A stretch of DNA of 46,716 bases from Pirellulales bacterium (GTDB taxonomy: Bacteria; Planctomycetota; Planctomycetia; Pirellulales; Thermoguttaceae). Below are positions 41,702 to 46,716 of the stretch, in pieces (the first letter of the stretch is position 1; each line of letters begins with the position of its first letter). The notes beneath the pieces are model-generated. The model made no database searches. It was not told the DNA's origin and was given only the letters and a program-made list of their open reading frames with translations. The DNA is taken from positions 1 to 46,716 of the forward strand of contig JAFGDS010000092.1 in assembly GCA_016931995.1 (NCBI GenBank), read 5' to 3'. The position numbers and the translations under genes were made by a program.

Positions 41702-43294
41702 TCAGTTGTACAGGATCGGATGCTTCTTCCAGTCCTTGTCCTTGTCCTGGGCCCACTCCTTCACGCGGGGACGACGCTCGCGAAGGCGAACGGACTCCAC
41801 GCCGATGCCCAGGCCGGTTGACTTCGGGTTCTTGCCGACGCACTCCAGCCGGAGCGTGTAGTCGCCCGGCTCGGGCCAGAAATCCAACAGGTGCCACTCC
41901 CAATCGCCCACCTCGTCGGCGTACAGGTCCATCGGCCCGCCCAGCTTCACGCCGTTAAGCGTCGCCTGATACGTCCCGTAGTCCGGCGCCCGGGTGACGG
42001 CCAGCACCAGCCGGCGAGGCTCCTTTTGCTTCACCGTGAAGGGGATCTCGACCGCGCTGCCTTCGGCCGTCTCGGGCACGTAGTGGAGCTGCCCCTCGGG
42101 ATAGAACCCCAGGTTGTCCTGCGCGCGGATCGTCCCGTTGCCGCAGTGCTCCTTGTCGGAAAACGCCTTGGCCAGCACGATCTGGTCCAGGTTGGGAAGC
42201 AAGCGGTCCTTGCCTTCGGGGGCCCGGGCTTTGAACGTGGGGATGCCGGTCTGATACCAGAACGCGACGCTGGAGTAGTCGTCCTGGCGCTCGTTCCAGC
42301 TATCCTCCTTGCCCTCGGCGTTTTCGTCGGTGGACATCCAGCCCCAGTGCTCGATGGTCACTTTGATCGACTTTTGGAAGACGATCGGGTCGCAGATGTG
42401 CCAGCGGTAGGCGCTGGTGTGGCCGCCGACGATGCCCCACTGATCGAAGAAGGGCGTGCCGAAATACGGCGTGCTCGTCGTTTGCAGGCCCCAGGCCGAG
42501 AGGAAATAGTCCTCGGTGCCGGTGCCCCAGATCGAGGCCTTCTCCTCGCCGTCGATGTAGATCTTCTCGTCGCCCTCGCCAAACCACGAGGGGCTGCGGG
42601 TCCGCACGGCCATGACCGTGCCAACGTAGTGCCCTTTGCCCTCCGTCTCGAGAATGACGTAATCCTTGCCCTGCTCGACCGGGTATTCCTGGCGATATTG
42701 GGCATGGAAGTAGGGCGTGTCCTCGGGCAGCTTGTCCTTCTTGATCCAGTCGATGTTGTAATACAACAGGTTGATGTTTTTGTCGCTCTGGTTGATTACT
42801 TCAATGCGGATCGACTTGCGGAAGGGCATCCGCCAGAAGCAGTTGTACGAGTCGGCGTCCTCCACGACCACGGGCACGCTGATCACCTCGCTCCGCTTGC
42901 CGAAGCAGTTGGCCATGAAGTCGCCCAGCGGCGCCTCGACGCCGGGCCGGTCGCTGCCGTCGTAGTAGATCCTCAGGAGCATCTCCTGGTGCGTGGCCGA
43001 GCCGTTCTTGGCCCAAGGGTGCGGCTCGGGAGCCAGGAAGGTGAACCACATGTGGGTGATTTCGCCGGGGCCGTCGGCCTCGAGCACGACCTTGGTCGCG
43101 CCGGGCGGAACCCGCGAGTTGTCGGAATTGCTCGCAATGTAGTTGCCGTCCTTGTCCACGGCGGTGGACGTCGCCCTCATGCCGCGACCGTCCTGGGGCT
43201 TGGTCAGCTCGGTGAGCGATTGCGCCCGAGCGGACGTCGCGGCCAGGAACCCACCGACGGCCAACGCGGCCATTGCCAATGCGTAGCGTTTCAT
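41702..43294 (-). CDS. Secreted GH172 (DUF2961) glycosidase
   Basis: A 530-residue exported enzyme of the family once called DUF2961. Known members act on fructofuranose or arabinofuranose linkages. The signal peptide ends near SARAQ (about 25). Family landmarks are GPGEITHMWFTF (about 74), LLRIYYDGSDRPGVEAPLGD (about 105), SWFGEGDEKIYIDGE (about 235), the active-site-type motif IWGTGTEDYF with E261, YRWHICDPIVF (about 302) and TIEHWGWMS. A C-terminal jelly-roll follows (LVLAVTRAPDYGTYQATLNG). GAGGAG lies 10 bases before the ATG at 43294. It stands alone. Together with GH51 it suggests breakdown of arabinofuranose-containing glycans. Confidence 0.92.
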   Translation of the reverse strand: MKRYALAMAALAVGGFLAATSARAQSLTELTKPQDGRGMRATSTAVDKDGNYIASNSDNSRVPPGATKVVLEADGPGEITHMWFTFLAPEPHPWAKNGSATHQEMLLRIYYDGSDRPGVEAPLGDFMANCFGKRSEVISVPVVVEDADSYNCFWRMPFRKSIRIEVINQSDKNINLLYYNIDWIKKDKLPEDTPYFHAQYRQEYPVEQGKDYVILETEGKGHYVGTVMAVRTRSPSWFGEGDEKIYIDGEEKASIWGTGTEDYFLSAWGLQTTSTPYFGTPFFDQWGIVGGHTSAYRWHICDPIVFQKSIKVTIEHWGWMSTDENAEGKEDSWNERQDDYSSVAFWYQTGIPTFKARAPEGKDRLLPNLDQIVLAKAFSDKEHCGNGTIRAQDNLGFYPEGQLHYVPETAEGSAVEIPFTVKQKEPRRLVLAVTRAPDYGTYQATLNGVKLGGPMDLYADEVGDWEWHLLDFWPEPGDYTLRLECVGKNPKSTGLGIGVESVRLRERRPRVKEWAQDKDKDWKKHPILYN

Positions 43295-43629
43295 CTTCTG
43301 AAGTCTCCTCTTCGTCAGGTAGGCGTCGACATGCGCATACGCCGCGGCACACCAGCGGCGTGGCCGACCCCGGGCACGTTCCTCCGATTCTAGTTTTGCC
43401 TGGTGGCCAGAGCAACCAGCCAGCCTGTTGGATCGCGCAAACAGTTCGGCGTTTTGCGACACATTCCGGCGATTCAGCCGGACAATCGGGCCAGACGCCG
43501 CCATCCCCCTTTTTGGCGTTACCCCCTGTCGCCCTCACGCCACCGGCCGCGAACCCTGGATTAGAATGAATCGCCCTTGCGGCCGAATGGACAAGTGGCT
43601 ATCCTCCGCCCTCCACTGAGTCGTTGCAC
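43295..43629. other. Intergenic region, no feature recognised
   Basis: About 335 bases lie between the divergent GH172 and DUF2752 genes and should hold both promoters. A single CGTTTTGCGA (43450-43459) resembles the candidate XylR decamer but lacks a clear partner at 20 bases. No repeat or RNA gene was seen. Confidence 0.6.
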
Positions 43630-44076
43630 GTGACCTGCGCACCCCCTACGCCCCCCGGACGACTTGCCGGCCATGAACGGCTCATGGCGGCGCTCTTGGG
43701 GTTGGCGCTGGTGTGTCCGTGGGCCGTGGCGGCCTGGCTCCGGCCCGACGGCCGGGGTCACGGCACGCACCAACAGCTTGGGCTGCCGCCGTGCTCCTTC
43801 GAGGTGCTTTTCGGACAGCGGTGTCCCACCTGCGGATCGACCACGGCGTTCGCCCACCTGATCCGCGGCCACCTCTTGGCCGCGTGTCGGGCGAACGTCG
43901 GCGGGACCCTGCTGGGCGTGCTCGTGGCGGTGGGCGGACCGTGGCTGTTGGCCTGCGCCGCGCGGGGGCGATGGATCGGCCTCGTGCCCACCAATGCCCT
44001 GGTGGCCTGGTTGGCCGGACTCGTGGCCGCCGCGATGCTCGTCGATTGGGCCGTGCGGCTGGTGGCCTTCGGATAG
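43630..44076 (+). CDS. DUF2752 membrane protein
   Basis: A protein of about 148 residues with three hydrophobic spans (LMAALLGLALVCPWAVAAWL, then about 85-108, then about 118-142). It carries the DUF2752 signature FGQRCPTCGSTTAFAHLIRG just after the first loop; the CPTCGSTTAF cysteines may bind metal. The family is widespread and its function is unknown. The start is uncertain: the GTG at 43630 keeps a proline-rich lead before the first span, a TTG at 43624 is possible, and an ATG at 43684 would cut into the first span. The next gene on the same strand, a lipoprotein, starts 47 bases after the stop. Confidence 0.8.
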   Translation: MTCAPPTPPGRLAGHERLMAALLGLALVCPWAVAAWLRPDGRGHGTHQQLGLPPCSFEVLFGQRCPTCGSTTAFAHLIRGHLLAACRANVGGTLLGVLVAVGGPWLLACAARGRWIGLVPTNALVAWLAGLVAAAMLVDWAVRLVAFG

Positions 44077-44123
44077 GCCGACGAAACAAACATAACTCCT
44101 CCTCCGTCCGACGGGAGAATCCG

Positions 44124-44774
44124 ATGGATCGCTTCTCTTCGCGTCTGGGCCGATCGGTTGCCGCCTTGCTCGTGGGGTTCCTCATGCTGGCGGGCGCGGG
44201 CTGCGGTCCGATCATGACGGCCATGTACCTGGCCGGCGGCGCCGATACGCCCGCCGATTTCAACGGCCTGAAAAAGAAAAAGGTCGCCGTCGTTTGCCGG
44301 CCGCTGGTGCAACTGAAATACCGCGACATGAACGCGTCGAGCCTCCTGGCCCGCGACACCGGCCGGCTGCTGCGCAAAAACGTCTCGAAGATCGAGGTGA
44401 TCGATCACGAGAAGGTCGAGCAGTGGCTCGATAACAATTCGGCCGAGGACCACGTCGAGATCGGCCGGGCGCTGGGCGCCGAGATGGTCGTGGCGATCGA
44501 CCTGATGCATTTCGACATCTACCAAGGCGCGACGCTCTACCAGGGCAAGGCGAACTATACGCTCACGGTGTACGACTGCGCCACGGGCGAGGCGGTTTAT
44601 GAGAAGACGCCGGACCAGTCGGTCTGGCCGCCCAACTCGGCCGTGCCCACCTCGGAAAAGCAAGAATCCGAGTTCCGCCGCCGCTTCGTCGGCGTCCTGG
44701 CCGACGAGGTCGCCCGCCATTTCTACGCCCACGACCCCCGCGTCAACTTCGCCGGCGACGCCGCGGCGCTGTAG
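44124..44774 (+). CDS. Lipoprotein of unknown function
   Basis: A 216-residue lipoprotein with signal and lipobox AGAGC (C27). The mature part begins with GPIMTAMYLAGGADTPADFN and KKKKVAVVCRP, then has a mixed alpha/beta domain, including LLRKNVSKIEVIDHEKVEQW (about 82-101) and IGRALGAEMVVAIDLMHFDI (about 113-132), and the strand repeats LYQGKANYTLTVYDCATGEA. This pattern recalls the CsgG-like or GNA1162-like nucleotide-binding-fold lipoproteins that associate with the outer membrane, but that is a resemblance only. GGGAGA is placed before the ATG at 44124. Probably in one unit with the DUF2752 gene. Confidence 0.82.
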   Translation: MDRFSSRLGRSVAALLVGFLMLAGAGCGPIMTAMYLAGGADTPADFNGLKKKKVAVVCRPLVQLKYRDMNASSLLARDTGRLLRKNVSKIEVIDHEKVEQWLDNNSAEDHVEIGRALGAEMVVAIDLMHFDIYQGATLYQGKANYTLTVYDCATGEAVYEKTPDQSVWPPNSAVPTSEKQESEFRRRFVGVLADEVARHFYAHDPRVNFAGDAAAL

Positions 44775-44778
44775 GCAT

Positions 44779-44849
44779 GAGTGCCACTGGTTCCACCAGT
44801 GCCCTCGCGCGATGTCCTCATTTGCGCACGGGCAAAGCTCGTGGCACAC
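44779..44849. repeat. GTGCCACTG hairpin repeat, decayed
   Basis: GAGTGCCACTGGTTCCACCA (44779 on) faces a degraded right arm, GGGCAAAGCTCGTGGCACAC, at 44830-44849. It starts five bases after the lipoprotein stop. It is immediately followed by an intact relative. Confidence 0.75.
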
Positions 44850-44856
44850 GGTGGGG

Positions 44857-44927
44857 GAGTGCCACTGGCTCCGCCAGTGCCGTGAAATCGCGGCAATGCA
44901 GGCACTGGCAAAGCCAGTGGCACACTC
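44857..44927. repeat. GTGCCACTG hairpin repeat, intact
   Basis: GAGTGCCACTGGCTCCGCCA (44857 on) pairs with the arm ending AAGCCAGTGGCACACTC at 44927. It is the second of two tandem elements in the 358-base gap 44775-45132. The rest of that gap (44928-45118) holds nothing recognisable. Confidence 0.85.
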
Positions 44928-45132
44928 GGGAGCCGAGCCGCCCGCTCGACTAATCCGCGCCGGGGATCTCCCTTCTGCCGCACCCGCGTCTTCATTCCCC
45001 TCCCTAGAGGCAACCACCCGCGTTGACGGCGGCCGTGGGGCAACCTAGGATAAAAGGGTGTGCAAGCGGGGATTGGGCGGCGTCTGGCGCGCCGGACGTC
45101 GGGAGTTGGCCACCTTTTCGGAGGGCCCTATT

Positions 45133-46170
45133 ATGTGTGACCCTCGGCCGTGTCGTGGCATCGGGACCGCCGCGCTGGGGTTCGTCCTGGCCGGCACGCT
45201 GCTGTGTCTCTCCCTGGCCGGACCCGCCGCCGCGCAGGTGCCCGCCAAGACGACGCCCAACAAAACAACGCCCGCCCCGACGGCGGCCCCCAAGGCCGAA
45301 CGTCCCGCGCCCGAGGCCGTGGACCTGGTGACCAAGGACGGCGTGCTTTTGAAGGCCACGTTCTTCCCCGGCACGAAGGGCAACCAAAGCGTGCCCGTCG
45401 TCTTGCTGCACATGTACAAAGGCAGCCGGAACGAGTATGGCGCGTTGGCCGACGGTCTGCAGCAGATGGGCCACGCCGTGCTCGTGCCCGACCTGCGCGG
45501 CCACGGCCAAAGCACCCAGGTCCGAAGCGGCGGAAGACCGCTCGAGGCCGAGACGATGCCGCCCTTGGCGTTCGCGGGCATGATCGAGGACCTCGAGACG
45601 TGCAAGCGGTTTCTCGTCGACAAGAATGACGCCGGCGAGTTGAACATCGAGAAGCTCTGCATCGTGGGCGCCGAGATGAGCACGCCGTTGGCGCTGGCGT
45701 GGGCGCGACTCGATTGGAGTTGGCCCGTGCTGGCCACGGGCAAGCAGGGGCAAGACGTCAAGGCGCTGGTGCTCCTTTCGCCGGAGCAGACGTTCCGCGG
45801 TCTCCAAGCCCGGCCCGCCCTGGCCGATCCCAGCGTCCGCAGCCAGTTGTCCATCTTCCTTCTCGTCGGCAAGGATGATCCCAAGGCCCTGCGCGGCGCG
45901 AAGGGCATCTTTACCATGCTCGGCCGGTTCCACCCGGAGCGGTCGGTCGACCTCGATCCCGGCCTTCAGCCCCCCGATCCGAACGCCGCTCCGGACAAGG
46001 CCCCCCACTGCACGCTGTTCTTCCTGCCCGTGCCGACCAAATTGCAGGGCACGAAGCTTCTCCACGGTCGCGGGCTGACCACGGCCCAGTGGATCGCCTG
46101 GTTCATCAAGGTCCGCCTCGCCGACCAGCCCTACCCCTGGAAGAAGCGCGGCACCCACCTGGGCACGTGA
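45133..46170 (+). CDS. Exported alpha/beta-hydrolase-like protein lacking nucleophile serine
   Basis: A 345-residue protein with a signal peptide (about 1-35, ending GPAAAQ), a Pro/Thr/Ala-rich linker (36-60), then an alpha/beta-hydrolase fold: VDLVTKDGVLLKATFFPG, VPVVLLHMYKGSRNEYGALA, GHAVLVPDLRGHGQST. At the nucleophile elbow, where hydrolases have G-x-S-x-G, this protein reads VGAEMSTP, with glutamate in place of serine. It may therefore be a non-catalytic or unusual member. The late strand SIFLLVGKDDPKAL matches the region of the acidic residue. GGAGGG is 8 bases before the ATG at 45133. It stands alone on the plus strand. Confidence 0.85.
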   Translation: MCDPRPCRGIGTAALGFVLAGTLLCLSLAGPAAAQVPAKTTPNKTTPAPTAAPKAERPAPEAVDLVTKDGVLLKATFFPGTKGNQSVPVVLLHMYKGSRNEYGALADGLQQMGHAVLVPDLRGHGQSTQVRSGGRPLEAETMPPLAFAGMIEDLETCKRFLVDKNDAGELNIEKLCIVGAEMSTPLALAWARLDWSWPVLATGKQGQDVKALVLLSPEQTFRGLQARPALADPSVRSQLSIFLLVGKDDPKALRGAKGIFTMLGRFHPERSVDLDPGLQPPDPNAAPDKAPHCTLFFLPVPTKLQGTKLLHGRGLTTAQWIAWFIKVRLADQPYPWKKRGTHLGT

Positions 46171-46470
46171 ACCGCCTGACTGCCCGGCGCGGCGGCGGGT
46201 TGCCGCGACGATTCTTCGGGCCGCGCTGCCCCAAACACCTCGGCGGCGTCGGCCAACGCGCGTCCTCCGCCCGGCCCCGCGTCGGGTCCGCCCGCTCATC
46301 GACGCCGGCGGAACCAGCGGCACTCACGCGCTTGTCTGGACGTGCCGGAAACCTGCCGCCATTCGCGCCACCTGGTCATCATTGCACGCTGCGTCCCCGT
46401 CTCGACACCCTCATACTATCTGGAATAGTCCTGTTTGCCAGGAGATTGTGGCGGCCATGGACTCGTCACT
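46171..46470. other. Intergenic region, nothing recognised
   Basis: Three hundred bases between the convergent hydrolase-like and leucine-rich-repeat genes. No repeat family seen elsewhere in the window, RNA gene or convincing open frame was found. Base composition falls around 46360-46440. Confidence 0.6.
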
Positions 46471-46716
46471 TCACCACTCGACGTTGCATTCCGGCACGGC
46501 TTTGCGAAACGTCTTGATGCCCAGCGGGGAGACGCAGGTGCGTCGCAAATCGAGAGACCGGAGCTGTTTGAATTGCGCGAGGTACTCCAAGCCCTTGTCA
46601 TTAATGACCGTGGAGGAGAGCCCCAGCCGCCAGAGTCGAGGCAGAGCCACAAGATGCTTCATGCCGTCGCCGGTGATCTTCGTGCCGTCCACGTCCAGCG
46701 ACTCCAATTGACTCAA
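46471..46716 (-). CDS. Leucine-rich-repeat protein, C-terminal part
   Basis: The last 81 codons of a gene that continues beyond the right edge of the window. Three leucine-rich repeats of the type common in planctomycetes are visible: LESLDVDGTKITGDGMKHL, LWRLGLSSTVINDKGLEYL and LRSLDLRRTCVSPLGIKTF, ending PECNVEW. Such repeats form a curved binding surface; no other domain can be seen in this part. The 5' end is missing and the first visible codon is not a start. Confidence 0.88.
   Translation of the reverse strand: MSQLESLDVDGTKITGDGMKHLVALPRLWRLGLSSTVINDKGLEYLAQFKQLRSLDLRRTCVSPLGIKTFRKAVPECNVEW

Noticed and set aside
43450-43459. A third XylR-type operator, CGTTTTGCGA, near the GH172 gene
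   Set aside because: Only one decamer copy is clear, with one mismatch, and no good partner lies 20 bases away.

Overview
The window is high-GC DNA that looks planctomycetal, probably near the Pirellulales. That assignment is inferred from several things seen together: two DUF1559 pseudopilin-like proteins, exported proteins with dockerin and PEP-CTERM tails, a planctomycete-type ECF sigma factor next to a FecR-like membrane protein, a XylR/AraC regulator with a sugar-binding half, many secreted glycoside hydrolases, and many dispersed palindromic repeats. No tRNA, rRNA, CRISPR array, transposase or integrase was seen.

Left end (1-3.8 kb): a 1066-residue Cas9 on the minus strand with every catalytic residue intact. 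Only dispersed repeats, and no cas1/cas2, fill the 250 bases after its stop. A tracrRNA-like transcription unit (promoter, hairpins, textbook terminator) diverges from its 5' side. Next comes a secreted GH51 arabinofuranosidase (3.8-5.8 kb), a polytopic membrane protein, a HEAT/TPR exported protein, and an overlapping ABC ATPase/FtsX-type permease pair. The permease gene carries two palindromic elements inserted in frame.

13.3-17.8 kb (minus strand): a sigma factor overlaps a FecR-like membrane protein, followed by a DUF1559 pseudopilin-like protein and a dockerin/PEP-CTERM protein. The FecR-like protein and the PEP-CTERM protein share one uncharacterised domain. Upstream of the sigma gene lies the broken start of a second, related sigma gene.

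18.6-35 kb: a polysaccharide-utilisation region. A GH43/GH32-like propeller protein is on the plus strand. The minus strand then carries, in transcription order, a XylR-type regulator, a GH30-like glycosidase and a uroporphyrinogen-decarboxylase-family protein; and then two LamG/PEP-CTERM proteins, a DUF1559 protein, a small lipoprotein, a GH2-like enzyme fused to an FG-GAP-like propeller, and a GH28-like beta-helix protein. Two candidate operators with the same decamer repeated at a 20-base spacing sit in front of xylR and in front of the LamG block, which suggests one regulon.

35.4-46.7 kb: a fused nucleotidyltransferase/sugar kinase, a small exported protein, a NodT-type outer-membrane lipoprotein, a cysteine-rich repeat protein, a GH172 (DUF2961) enzyme, a DUF2752 membrane protein, a lipoprotein, an alpha/beta-hydrolase-like protein without the usual nucleophile serine, and the end of a leucine-rich-repeat protein cut by the window edge. 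GH51, GH172 and the GH43-like protein together point to arabinose-containing glycans as one likely substrate; this is inference.
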